Source of the DNA: Trichopria drosophilae
Taxonomy: Eukaryota; Arthropoda; Insecta; Hymenoptera; Diapriidae
Reading direction: 5' to 3'
Assembly: GCA_030407085.1 (NCBI GenBank)
Contig: CM059587.1
Coordinates: 81,481,001-81,545,000 of the forward strand
Length of the DNA: 64,000 bases
Part shown: piece by piece, positions 1 through 12,114 of the stretch
How the letters are laid out: every line of letters starts with the position of its first letter
How positions within the stretch are numbered: the stretch's first letter is position 1
Program-made: the position numbers and the translations under genes
Notes under the pieces: generated by a model
Databases searched by the model: none
What the model was told of the DNA's origin: nothing
What the model saw: only the letters and a program-made list of their open reading frames with translations

Positions 1-1860
1 AGTCTATATTAACAAACACTGTAATTTTTTTCTGAGGCCATCTTCTACCGCTAATTATCAAACATAAAGTGTAAGAAAAAATTACTCTACATTAATGATT
101 CACTAAGCTGTTTTGACCAGCTTCAAAAACAAAGTTGAAAAAATATTTTAAAAAAATGTCATTATCTAAGTTTAATTTTAACTATTGAAATAATGACAAA
201 AAATAAAGCTGTAATTGAAACATATTCAGAAGCTGTTTGAATTTTATATATAAATATTGCAGTTATGATTGTTATGTAAATATTTGGAAAATGGTAAAAT
301 GAATAACTAATAAACTCATTCATTTGTTGTGATTAATAACAACTGCATGTCTGTGAAGCAATTAAATTTTGATCATTTTTGTCATAAAAATCTTTAGATC
401 ATCTGAGCATCACCAGAAACAGTAAGCAATCGACGTCATTTAAACTGCAAATATGGTTTCCTTTCATATATGGTGGTCATTATTGGAAAAGGCTCGAGTA
501 TCCAGTCTGTGTCGAAATCAATGAGTCTTTTTAGAGCATTCTATTTCTTTATTTTTTTTAATGTACTTGAAATAAATATGTTAATGCAGTTCTCAAACAA
601 GTTAAATAAATTGTATACCGAAATGTTAGCTTTTGTTGCAGTCATAATAACATGACATATTTATTACAGCCCAATTTACATAAATTTTGAAGAAGCATCA
701 GAACATACGGTTGCTACATCCATAAAAGGAAAGATGATAAAAGAAACAAGATTCAATTGAAATAATGTTTCTCAACAACAAAATAAAAAATTATTTATAG
801 CAAAGCGCATTGTAAATGAAAATCATGAAAACAATAGGAGAACCAGCAATCAAATGTCTGCCGCATCAGCAGAGGTATGTATAAATGATTAATATAGTCA
901 AAAAACTGTAATTTAGGACTAGTTATTACGTTTTAGTAACTTTTCAGTATCAGAATTTACCCAAAACCATGCCCTGACAGAAATTCTGCCAATTTTATCA
1001 AATTCAGTCCAGTTTCTAGCTGAACTGAGTGGTTTAGAACTTCATACAGCAAAAGTACCACCAAACTAAGCAATAACAAGACACATATCAGTATTTTGTT
1101 ACAAAACTGTATACATAATGAATAACATTGAATGGGCTAAAATTGACTGCAGATTTGTCTAAAAATGCTGGCTAATAACTGTTCAAAATTCAAAATATGG
1201 ATAAAATAAATGCGAATTGGAAAAGGGATCCATGTTAAATTCAAAATACATGACCTATTTACGACCCTTAATGTATGTTGTTTACGTTTCACGGTTATTA
1301 TTCTTTTCCATCGTCCGCAGTTCTTGGAAAAATTGTACTTTACTATTAAATTAGAAGGCAATAATTATTTTCTCGCGAATATTCGCCTGGTATGGATCGC
1401 CCGTTTTGTAAGTTTGGTGATTAGGTCGTTCTTTCCTGTCTGTTTACAATTGTTTCCTTCCGCGAATGAACTATAGAAGCGACGAAATTATAATGGCGTA
1501 GTCGAGCATATAAACTCACAAAATAATTGATGAAAATGTTAACGACAATAATAACAACAATTTTGTATGAAGTACTCATATTGGATATAAAAATCGCGAA
1601 ATATGTTTTTCCTGATAATATATTTACACATTAACAAGTTCTGCTTAAAAACCACAAAAAACTTGATAAAAACTGCATAAAAAGTGACAAGAGAACCTTT
1701 AGATTACCTTAAAAAATCTTCTAAATAATAATAATCTTTCGAGTAATTTTATGCAGAAACAGAACAGAAACTGTCCTAAATTTATCTAAAAATGTATTTC
1801 TATCCACAATGACGTTACATTGTGTAAATTTAGAAGGAATATCTACCAGGGTTTATTAGT
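1..1860. other. AT-rich intergenic DNA, no gene recognised
   Basis: I see no exon with family similarity here; short open frames are no longer than expected by chance in AT-rich DNA. Position 972 begins CCCTGACAGAAATTCTG and 1841-1853 ends in ATCTACCAGGG. These could be the two worn ends of an inverted-repeat element about 880 bp long, but I found no target duplication, so it is not called as one. Confidence 0.5.
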
Positions 1861-1862
1861 TA

Positions 1863-3110
1863 CACAGAAAAAATAAGTCTTAAAATTGTTACATCTTAAA
1901 TTCATAATCAGGTGAGGCTTAATTTAAGCCTGAAATTGCGTTAATTTTCTTAAATTCAGTCACTGTTTTGGGTTAAAGTCATACTTTCAGCGAGCAAAAC
2001 TGACTTTTAGACGATATTTTGGCTTAAAATAAGATTTATCCAGCTTATGGTATCTAAGTTAGACGAATCTTATTTCAAACCAAAATATCGACTGAAAGTC
2101 AGTGTATGTATGTATGTATGTGTCAGTGTTGTTGCCTGAAAGTAAGACTTTAAGCCTATATTGACTGAATTTAAGAAAATTAACGCAATTTTGAGCTGAA
2201 ATTAAGCCTCACCTAATGATGAATTCAAGGGGCTGGTCCAGTGGTTTTTTCATGAAAAAATCGTTTTTTCAAAAACATTATTTTTGTATAGAATATACAT
2301 TCAGAAATATGCTGAAAGTGGCTAGAAATTATTTTGTTTCGAAAATTACTCAGAATCCGAATAAAAAATTGATATTCGACTAGCCTCGTGCTCTGTCCTG
2401 TTATCAGGCTGGGTCCTGTTTAGGCATGCATGCTATTTTGTTTTGTTTTCTTTTAGTAAGCATTTCAATGTCTTCATTGGATTCTACGGTCCTGGCATTG
2501 CTGATTAAGATAAGTCGCTTTTTAGTCACTATTTCAAACCTAAAATTTTAAACGCGTTTTTCTCGAAACAGTATTTTTTGAGCTGGCATTCAAGATTAAA
2601 ATAAAACTATTCATCCGATCGCGATGAAATTTTAAGGGGATGTTCTACGCATGTCTGGCTATCATCTGAACTAGAATCTTAATTTTTTATTAATATTCAG
2701 CAATTTTATAAACAATTGAAGTTGCGAAAAACACGCTTAAAAATTCAAAAGTTAACCATGTCGTTATTTTTCATTGTACAATGTTTATTCTAGTTCACAA
2801 CATAGCTACTAACTTATATTTTAAGAAAAATGTTGATTTTTTTATTTCAAATGATTCAGACCCGAGATATTTTGAATGCCGTTTTAAGATCGGACCGACT
2901 TCACCCAGCTACAGCGGAGAAAGTATGACATGTATATATATATATATACAACATTTTTTTTGCAACTAAAATATGTGAGTTTCAAAGTGCGAAGAGATGT
3001 GTATCGATTAAAAGTCTCCATCATGAAATAAAAATTATTTTCTAAACCTGAAGAAACCACTGGACTAACCCCTTAAGATGTAACAATTTTAAGACTTATT
3101 TTTTTCTGTG
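1863..3110. mobile_element. TA-flanked inverted-repeat element (MITE), split by a second insertion
   Basis: The left end reads TA then CACAGAAAAAATAAGTC from 1863. The right end reads CTTATTTTTTTCTGTG then TA, ending at 3110. The terminal repeat continues inward for about 35 bp with one indel. The TA flanks fit a Tc1/mariner-type target duplication. Without the insert at 2229-3072, the remainder is a self-complementary element of about 400 bp: 1908-2040 pairs with 2064-2214, including the AGGTGAGGCTTAA / TTAAGCCTCACCT blocks. A short GTAT microsatellite lies at 2103-2122. No coding capacity, so it is non-autonomous. Confidence 0.8.
2229..3072. mobile_element. TTAA-type MITE nested inside the 1863-3110 element
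   Basis: The left end is GGGGCTGGTCCAGTGGTTT from 2229. The right end is the reverse complement of GGGGTTAGTCCAGTGGTTT, ending at 3072. The right flank is TTAA (3073-3076) and the left flank is TCAA (2225-2228), a one-base decay of TTAA. Removing the 844-bp element and one TTAA restores the right arm of the host palindrome (GAATTTAAGATGTAAC), which still matches its left arm. TTAA duplication is typical of piggyBac-like elements; that assignment is an inference because there is no transposase. Confidence 0.8.
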
Positions 3111-3112
3111 TA

Positions 3113-4561
3113 GCTACTGACATAATATATCATTTTGTAAGAACAATTATCTGACCAAACTAATAATAGTGAAAAATATTGCAAAATTACATTATTTGCA
3201 TTTACTTGGAAAACAAGAAAATATATATGTGAAGTTTAAATTGATGAAGAAGTTGAAAATTTCAAAAATAAGACAGAAAAACTTTAATTTTAAATAATAT
3301 CGATTCGAAAACTAGAATTCGGAATATGTGTCTCTTTGTTTCCTCTATTGTTTGAATAACTTCATAGGTTTCTACTCTACTTCTTAGTAAACTTTATTTT
3401 ACGCCCCAGGGGGCCTCAAATGAAGGCCTATTGCATCAAAAATAAATTGATCTAACTTTTTCTGGTAGTCAATAATAACTGAGAATGTAGACGTCGCCAT
3501 TTTCCACGATTCTGTTGTTGATCTTGTTTTCCATTTGCTTTTCAATATGTAAAGCCTCTTTAGGTTATCGACTATTTAAGAATTGTCTCGTCAGAAAATT
3601 GTCTAAAACTCATGTATTTCGCCGAAGAAATGATGAGGTGGACGAGTAACAGCGCCATATTCTTCAAGGTGGCAAACACAGGAAACTTAAAACGTAATGA
3701 CGTAAAATTAAAGAAATCACTTTTATTGTATTGGAAATTTCGGCTGTGTAACTGAAAAAGCAAACGTTTCGTAGGGTCGCTACAGTAATTGCATCAAAAT
3801 CGTTTCAGCAATGGTGATAGGATCAGTTTAGAACCGTCTTAAATATCCAATATCAAGATATACGACGACTTTTATGTGCATACTTGATATCGAGTTACTG
3901 TTAGTTAAATCAAAAATAATTTGAAGAATACTAGATTCTTTCAAATAATCTTATCAGTCCTGATTGTACTTCTAACTTTATCAAAATGCAGCATTTTAGG
4001 AATTTTTAGTTCGAACGCATTGTTCCAATATTTTATCAAGTATTTCAAAAATAAATTCCCCAAAATATCTTAAATATTTTAAATGATTTGGATAAAGTAA
4101 TGATCGTGTCGTAGCCGTTGGAACAATTAACAGGAACAAACTAGCACAGTTGCAGTTTTCAAATGAGTTCAGTTGGAATAACTAAAATAACTAGCATAAC
4201 AAAATTACCGAAGTAACCAGTAATTAATTTTTGAATAATATTTAATCCATCGCCACTAAACCACATTGGTATTTCGCTTTTAAATATAAGATATATCAAT
4301 TTTATTGATATAAAAATCAGCTACTTTCTTTGCTTTAACTTGTCAATCTGAAACATTTAAAATTTAGATATTTCATGCAAACGGATTTTAAGAACTTCTT
4401 CTTGCTAATTATTTATCCATGAGGAATTGTTATTAAGTTTTACATTATTTATACTATAAATACATAACAAGAAGCTGTAGACATTAGTTAAAATAATACT
4501 TAATTCAATCTGGAATTCGATGTTGAAATGTACAATTCCAATTGTTTATTTTAATTTTCAG
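3113..4561. other. Intergenic DNA upstream of the chitinase-like gene
   Basis: No conserved coding segment was recognised. The first exon and promoter of the chitinase-like gene should lie here or further upstream, but I could not identify a start exon with the phase required by the acceptor at 4560-4561. Confidence 0.4.
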
Positions 4562-6065
4562 ATCTCTTGCTGCAACTGTTTTCTATTTATTATTGATGGG
4601 GTTATTTTGTATATGCTGTGTATGGGATACAAAAGCATCTGACAGGTATCAATTGGTCCATATGTATACAATATAGCTTTTTGAAAATTGCTAATGTTTT
4701 ATTTCTTTCTGTTTTCAAGCCCAATAATCACTTGTTACTACACCTTTCCAAAAGTTGCGAATTCATCAAACCAACTTCATCCACTAGAAATTGATCCAAA
4801 ATTGTGCACTCATATAATTATTGGATTTGCTTTTATTAATAATGGTACTTTAGATTTAAGAGATAATGGATGGGTTCTCGAGAATGTTGTGATCTTGAAA
4901 AAAATTCAACCGGAATTGAAAGTAATGCTCAGTGTTGGTGGTGGAAACACTGATGCTGGCTTTTCAAACATGGTGACGACTCATGCCAATAGAAAACAGT
5001 AAGCCACTATAACCTTTAGATTATCTATCTCAAAAATTAACTTAAAATATAACCAAATGATTCATAATTTTACATCAGAGTGAATTGTAAAATCTGAACT
5101 TTTTCTCTAGGTTTATACGATCGGTTTTGAATGTAACAAAAACTTATAAACTGGATGGGCTTGACTTAGACTGGGAATTCCCAGCGTGGGCCGGAAGGAA
5201 AAAACGGGAAAGAATATATTTCGTTCAACTTTGTCAAGAACTACGAAAAGAGTTTGATCGTAGTGGTCAAAGTTTGGTGCTTTCTGCTGCCGTTGCAGCT
5301 CCTTCAGGCATTATTGACCAAAGCTACAATGTACCTCAAATAGCGGAGTAAGTAACTTCTCAAAACTATTTTATAAGTATTACATTTATTATAAACATAG
5401 AACTTTTGATGTGCATGATGTGTGATGTCCGCGAATTGTGAACACAATAAAAAATACTTTTTCCGTAAATCGTGGTTTGGTTTCGAAAAACTCCATACTG
5501 TTTGAACCAAACAGGAGTTAGTTTCTTATTCTATTAACTTTTAATGGGAATAGACTTAGTCACTATTAGTGGTTCGCTATCTATAAACTGTAGATCTTAC
5601 CGTATAATTCGTCCGGAAAATCCTAATATCAAATATATAAGTAATGTAAAAATTGATGATGGATGAAAATTTCTGTTGTGTCCACTAGTGTGCAGGTCTA
5701 TGGGAGCATGGTTTCCTTCTGGAAACATACGGCTCTAAACAAAGATAGTTAAGACAAAAGAAACTGCACAAGTCGCTGAAATGAATTCATGCAGCCCTCA
5801 ATTTTGGAGGTCTAGATCACATGTATCCCATTATATTTAGAATCATTGGCATATAACTCCCCTAAATTAGTTGTATTAAAAATAATAACATGATAGCTAG
5901 ATATTTATTATGCCTTCATAATAATGTGCTTACATAGGACTTCATTTATACAAAACTTCATTCCATATTACATTTACTGCTATTACGCAACACATGGATA
6001 ACAAACATATCAATTAGTAACACTAAAGCAATAAAACACAGAGGCTAAAATCATTTACACACACT

Positions 6066-6110
<45 letters not shown>

Positions 6111-7879
6111 TTGACTAGCTCTATCATCTCCATCCATCTGATTCCACTCCCATCCTCATTTAATATATCCACACCTCTTTTTCCTTTCTCCCTCACATAC
6201 TCGCAGTTGCTTCTTAAATGCTCAACATACTCTCTCTCCCTCTCGCACAATCTACACTTTCTCCCGTCCTCCTCCATCCAGTACCAATTCCCCCTCTCCT
6301 CAATACACATCTCCACCTCGCTATTCTCAACAATCTTTTCCCCTCATTTCTCTTACAAATTCGTATATATTGGTACCCCACTCACTTATCCATAACTCTC
6401 TCTTGTTCATCCACTTCTATATTTCTTTCCCTCAAACGCTCCCATTTATTCTCTCCCCATTCATTCACAGCTTCCTCATTCATACCTTCTCTCCCCAAAT
6501 AATTCCCCCTCTAAACACTCTGTCTTGTCCATTCACTCCTATTATTCTCTCTTTCATCCTTCCTTTTCTCCAACATGCATTTCATACCCTACTCCCCTCC
6601 CCCTCCTTTCTCCAGTTTTCCTCAAACCTTCCCGCCCTCCATTCCATTTCCACCCTCAATTTATTTCTTTTTAACTCTTCTCTCACTGTATACCCCGGTG
6701 TGACTCTTTCCAGCCCTAAAATCCACTTAAGATATTTTTCTTGCAGTCTCTCCACCTCCTTCCATTCTTTGTATCCCCACATCTCCACTCCATAAAATAA
6801 AATCCCTTTTACAATACTGTCAAACAATTTAACCTCCACCCTACATCCCCCTCAAATTTCCACTCTCCGTAACTCCATACCCATCCCATTGCCATCCTAC
6901 CTTTTCTCACCCATTCTCTCACGTGTTCTTTTTCCTCTCCACGCCTAGTTACTACATACCCTATAAATATTTGTATTCCAGCACTTCCTCTATTATTTCC
7001 TTTCTCCATCACCAAAATCTTTCCTTTTCCCTCCCTCCTTATTTTCAAAAACCATCACTTTAGATTTCTCCACACTCAATTCGTGCTTTTTCCCTTCTAT
7101 ATATCTTTTTCCTCTTTCTCTGCCAGTAACACAATAACATCCGCGTATTCAATTGACCTTATTATATTTTCATTTTCAAACCAATATTTTCTATATTTTC
7201 AGGCATATCGATTTTGTAAATTTGATGTCATACGACTATCATTTTTACGTACCGTATTATCCCGTTACCGATTTCAACGCTCCCTTATATCCGGGTGTAT
7301 ACGAAAAAGGCTATTTAACATTGTTGAATTTAAACTACTCTGCAAATTATTGGATCGAAAAAGGAATGCCAAAAGAGAAGATTGTTATTGGTATTCCCAC
7401 ATACGGTCATTCTTATAAACTCATCAACTCCTTCAATCACGGGGTCCACTCTCCTGTTAGTGGTATTGGAGATCTCGGAACCCAAGGTTTTGTAAGTTAT
7501 TCGGATATCTGCAGTTTTTTGGCAGATGGTGCCACCCGGGTATTTCAAAATGATCGCCTGGTACCATACGCCTACAAAGATCTGGAATGGGTGTCTTACG
7601 ACGATGAAACCAGCGTAACTTTCAAGGTTCGTGCAATAAAATGCCAGTCAATTAATTATAATAGTTTAAACGGTTGTTTAAAATAGTTAATCTACAGATT
7701 CATCGTTTCATCTTGTGAAATATAAGAAATTATCTAAACTGTTTTAGGTTGAATGGACGAAGTTCAAAGGTTTTAAAGGTGTTATGATTTTTTCATTAAA
7801 TACGGATGATTGGAGAAACACATGTACACGTGGAAAGTTTCCTTTACTCAATACAATCAATGAAGTATTGAAAACGTAA
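4562..7879 (+). CDS. GH18 chitinase-like protein (five exons seen, N-terminus uncertain)
   Basis: Exons 4562-4645, 4720-4998, 5111-5347, 7203-7626 and 7748-7879 join in frame with GT/AG introns of phases 2, 2, 2 and 0. From the first in-frame ATG (4596) the product is 373 aa, close to one GH18 barrel with little else. The chitinase signature DGLDLDWE is complete, with the catalytic Glu near residue 132, and the SVGGG, MSYD and GIPTYGHSY blocks of GH18 are present. In the last barrel motif the usual Trp is Phe ([12 protein letters not shown]), as in some membrane-type insect chitinases; I infer a Cht11-like group with moderate doubt. A run of about 20 hydrophobic residues ([20 protein letters not shown]) starts upstream of that ATG in the same frame, so the true start is probably in an unseen 5' exon and the segment is a signal peptide or membrane anchor. 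No chitin-binding domain is seen. Intron 3 carries a retroelement remnant. Confidence 0.88.
6069..6107. repeat. (TC)n microsatellite
   Basis: Uninterrupted CT dinucleotides run for about 39 bp. On the minus strand this is a (GA)n tract directly following the 3' end of the non-LTR remnant, so it may be the element's own simple-repeat tail. Confidence 0.95.
6069..7175 (-). pseudogene. 3' fragment of a non-LTR retrotransposon reverse transcriptase
   Basis: On the minus strand, broken reading frames give a decayed YADD-type segment ([14 protein letters not shown], about 7130-7165), then [57 protein letters not shown] and a Cys/His stretch ([14 protein letters not shown]) before the (GA)n tail. 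These are thumb and C-terminal motifs of an endonuclease-type non-LTR family that I recall as common in Hymenoptera. At least two frame changes and the loss of the second Asp of YADD show it is dead, and the 5' part is missing. It lies antisense in intron 3 of the chitinase-like gene and starts about 30 bp from the acceptor at 7201-7202. Confidence 0.8.
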
Positions 7880-7883
7880 TAAA
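7878..7883 (+). promoter_or_regulatory. Poly(A) signal AATAAA of the chitinase-like gene
   Basis: AATAAA overlaps the TAA stop codon (7877-7879). If used, the 3' UTR would be very short. Confidence 0.5.
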
Positions 7884-10800
7884 TATTCTTTTGTACATAT
7901 AGTGTAGTATGTGAGATGATAATTATAGTTTCAAGATTTGTGTGTATTTTATTTTTATATCTGTATGATTATGATATAAATATAATAATAAAGTATATAA
8001 ATATAAACGACTTTGAGTGTACTTTCGCTTCCCGAATTTTGCTTCATCACTTTCGACTTTTGTTCCAACGATGTTATATTAAGGTCGTTTACAAAATAGA
8101 CCCTGGAATCGGAATCCATAAAAAATGAACAATACAAAGTCAAAATATCGACATAGCCAAATGAACTCTCTGAAACCAGGTGCCAATTTTGGCAGATTTA
8201 GAAAAGGAACACTGAATCTTTTTCTTTTTATTCCGTGTAATCATTTTGCAATATCCGATTATTAAACTCTCCAATTATTTCAAATGAAAGTCCACATTGT
8301 AGTTAGGGCACGTTATGGTATTTTTAAAAATCTTACATCCAAACAGAAATTATCTCTTTACGACAGCTGCATTTTTGGAAAATTCTAACAACAGATTCTG
8401 AAAGTTCAGTTAATTTTATGTCAAATGTGACATCATGAGTGTTTTTTAGATTCTTTATTATCCAAAATACAACTGTTGAAAACTGTAGTGAAAAAATGTC
8501 CATTCAGGAATAAGTGGTAATTCAATTTTGAAATAACGCATCATATAATTTAGGATTGTTGAATGAAATTAAAAACAAATCCCTATAATAATGAAAATAC
8601 TTACTTAAACCCCTAAAAGGAACTTAATGTCGGTAAGTATTTTACTATAGAATGAAGTAGCTATTCTTTTTAAAGTTGTATATAGATTAAGACAAAAAAT
8701 CATCTATTAACAAAATTTTGAACTAAGTTACAATATTTACTTGAATAGTAAATCATTTTAAGTCTGCCATTTCGAATTTTGAAAAAGTAACAATTACACT
8801 GACAAAATAAAGCCGATGTCCATACCCAGAAACTGGACCATACTTTTCCGACGGTTTCCGATAAGATGAATATAAATCTGGCCATTAATGTTCTAACACG
8901 TCAAGATTTTGAGATATCCTAACCTAAAAGTGCAAAATCACTGTTTTACACTATCACTATGTACTGTTTACCGCGAAGGATTAAAATAATAACTACACAA
9001 ACATAATTTTCATAAAAATAAGATATTCTGGAAGGCTACAATGATGAATCGCCTAAAACGAACAATTAAATGTTTACCGATTTTTTTCAATCGGTACACA
9101 TCATATGTTTTCATAAATATCATTCATGGTCCTATTATTCAATTGCACATCCGCTCGTGAACACGCAACGTATATCCTGGTTTAACAAGGGGAATTACAT
9201 TTTTAAAAGTGAAATGAAGCTGTACAAACTAGCGTTGTTTCTTTCACCTACAATTATTACCAATTTAATAAAGTATCAAGATTTATGTGAAAATGTTTAA
9301 TATATCTTTGGTTACATTGTGTTCATTTACAGTAGTTTTAGTTTTCTCAATTGTTGACAATAGTGGTAATACTAAGTCATGCTGGACTTTCAGAAAACGT
9401 TACTCGGTAAAGTTCACTTTTGTTAATTACTTAAATTACATATTTTTAGTTCAGTTATAATGACATAACATACATTTATAGCTGAAATTCACATAATTAC
9501 ATTCCGACGATGTCGATGATCATATTTTTTAACGACTTCATTATTTGTTCACCAAAAGATATTAATATAAGTATACAAATATTTTAAAAGTATGTTCACG
9601 TGCTTTGGAGATTACATAAAGTTGATTTCAATACGTAACAAGTGAAACTTTTTCACGTATAAGTTACGTTAAGAGAAATATACTTGAGCACACTCCTAAG
9701 TCAATATAGTAAAAATTTGTATATTATTTCGAAACTTTCAGATTGTTAAATCTGCAATTATAAAACATTTCATTTAGAAATTGAAAATTAATTATACCAA
9801 TTTAGATAAGGAAATAAAACGAGTGACAGTGCAAATACATTTTACAAGAATCGAAACGGTGACATTTATTGCATAAAAATTAATTGAGTTAAAGAATCGA
9901 AAAAATAAAATAACGATATATAATTAACTTTACGTTACAACAGCTTGATTATACATTTATGTACATATAATTTACTGATAACACAATAATTGGCATTACT
10001 GTTTTTATCAGCGTGTAATGATAAGAATATTTGTATAACAATATTATTATGTACATATATGTAGAATAAATAGTATAATAATAATTATAATTGCATGCAA
10101 AGTAACATACTTTATGCCAAAACGATAAAGTCAAAAGCACCATTTCGGAAATTGGGTATGTCAATAAGGAAGTAACCATAGGCATTAATATACTATCAAT
10201 TTATCCAATATGGGTTTTTATGTTTTCATTAAAAAGTATCCATTTGACGAAGAAACCATACCATTTTTAATGCAAGTATCCTTTACGAAATGATTAAAAA
10301 ATGGTGCATGTCTGAACGAAAATTTGTTAAGACACTCTATGAGGCAGGAACTAAACAGGCTCCAGCCAAGCATTCCTGGTCAGGATCGTTTAAATCGGCT
10401 CTGATCAGACAATGGCCAGACTGCAGTAAAATATTAATGATAAACACATTTTTTATTTCTGGATCTAGGCTAAACTAGTCGTTCATAAAGCTTCAACCGA
10501 TTTTATTATCCGTCAATTTGAATTTTGAAAATCCACCTTCTGATTCATAATCATCAACTTCAAAAACCCTTCGATGCGATATTCCATATAAATCCAATAA
10601 ATGTATCCAAATTTTTCTTTCATATTGGATCCATCCTTTTTGAATTTTGAGAATCTAATATCAGAATCGTAACAAGCAACCAAATCATCCCTCAGATATC
10701 AAGTAAAAAAATTAAAACATATTCTCAAAATTCGTCCGTCATATTCGATCCGCCGTTATGAATTTTGAATATCTAACTACAAAATTCGTAATAACAGTCC

Positions 10801-12004
10801 CCTAGATGCAAACACTAAAGTAAATCCGACAATATTTAAAAAATGTTGGCGGTACTTTAGTCGAATTTTATGTTTTCGGGCGCCATCTTGTGTACAAATT
10901 AAATTTACAAAATCCGCCCTGACAGTCGTCTTTGAAATTCAAAGAGCTTCGAGACAAAAAAGAAAATAATAAAATTGACTGAAAATTGAGACCTGTGGAA
11001 CTCCGTGAACCAAAAAAGATGCTGATTCTCTACTGTGGGTTGTTTTGGCGCCAGATGTTTTGGTTCCACCGCGGTCGTTTTGGCGCTGTATATTTTAACT
11101 TTGATTTTTGACCCGAGAATAATTTTCGTTCCAATTAACGAGATATCTATTTGTATATTGTTACTATTATACAGGGACAGATCAAGAATTAATCAGGAAC
11201 TTTAGAAGGAATCCTTAAATTGTTATTTTCTGAATATTATGTAATTTATTCAACTACCAATATGCCTGAGCACATTTGCATATGAGGGGCATATGAAACG
11301 TAAAAAGAAATCATTTTTCAGCCAAAAATAAACAATTATAAACTTGATCTTTAATTAACAAAACTGATCGTGTCATGTTAATGAGACATAACAAACTCTG
11401 ATTTAATTAACTCTGAAATAATCATCAAACTGTAGTGGGACCTGTGAAATTGACTGCCGCCCCTACCGACGACCCCCGAAATTGACCGCAAGTTGCGAAA
11501 AGGAGAGGTGAGGACGTGATCCCCACTTTACATAATCTTACCCTTATATTCTTAACCTCGATTTCTCAAAATTGCTCATTTTTCGTTAAAGTTAGTGAAA
11601 AGTCAGTGCACTAATTATATCTTTATTAATTCTTATCTTTTTATAAATCATACATCAAACTGTTTCAGAAAAGAGTGGGGGAAAGCGTTTCCACTGTATC
11701 GGACATTTTCAAAGGCTTCGGCTTTATTTCAAAAATATGTTTAATATGTCTAACCTAAACAGATATAGGCCAGACTTTAGAGCAAACTAACGATTTAAAG
11801 ATTATATAGTTCATAAATATAAATTAAAAAAAAAAACATTCTTAACATATGTTAATAAAAGTACGTACATAACACAAAAACTTATCTTCCAATTTAGAAT
11901 TTAAAACCCAATTCCCATACAGTTGATGAATATGTATTTAAAACAATTTATTATCGACTGCCATTATTGTACTATCTCTATTAAACAAATAACCTGCACG
12001 AAGC
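7884..12004. other. Intergenic DNA between chitinase-like and CAP genes
   Basis: AT-rich sequence with no exon I can support. It contains the degenerate 120-bp repeat at 10500-10830 and, near 11035-11090, GTTTTGGCGCC-type motifs that recur at 44570-44650. The rest shows no obvious structure. Confidence 0.45.
10500..10830. repeat. Three degenerate ~120-bp units with a GGATCCGCCATTTTGAATTTT-like core
   Basis: Units share a core of ATATTSGATCC, then TTGAATTTTGA, AATCTAA and a TTCGTAA-like block. The AATTTTGA cores begin at 10521, 10643 and 10761, so the period is about 120 bp. Similar single or partial copies occur at 24720-24840, 27345-27400 and 53325-53520, so this is a dispersed family. Confidence 0.65.
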
Positions 12005-12040
12005 TTTATAACCGTAAACGACCGAACGATACTCACCACA
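12005..12040 (+). promoter_or_regulatory. Possible TATA promoter of the first CAP gene
   Basis: TTTATAA at 12005-12011 is followed about 20-25 bp later by ATACTCACCAC, where transcription could start, giving a 5' UTR of roughly 80 nt before the ATG at 12115. This rests on spacing and motif only. Confidence 0.3.
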
Positions 12041-12114
12041 CTTTTGTTTTGTTTGTCATAGTTAAGCTCGTAGCTGTCATTCGTTTTCTATTATTGTAGA
12101 AAACAACGGCGGAA

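Noticed and set aside
972..1853. MITE with CCCTG...CAGGG ends
   Set aside because: The end similarity is short and no target duplication was found, so I left it as a note in the intergenic entry.
4688..5002. Open frame starting at ATG 4688 as the chitinase start
   Set aside because: The ATG lies in the intron; the acceptor at 4718-4719 and the upstream hydrophobic exon 4562-4645 fit better, and the splice phases agree.
6108..6795. Plus-strand Ser/Pro/Leu-rich open frames
   Set aside because: They are antisense shadows of the retroelement remnant and its CT-rich bias; no family motif is present.
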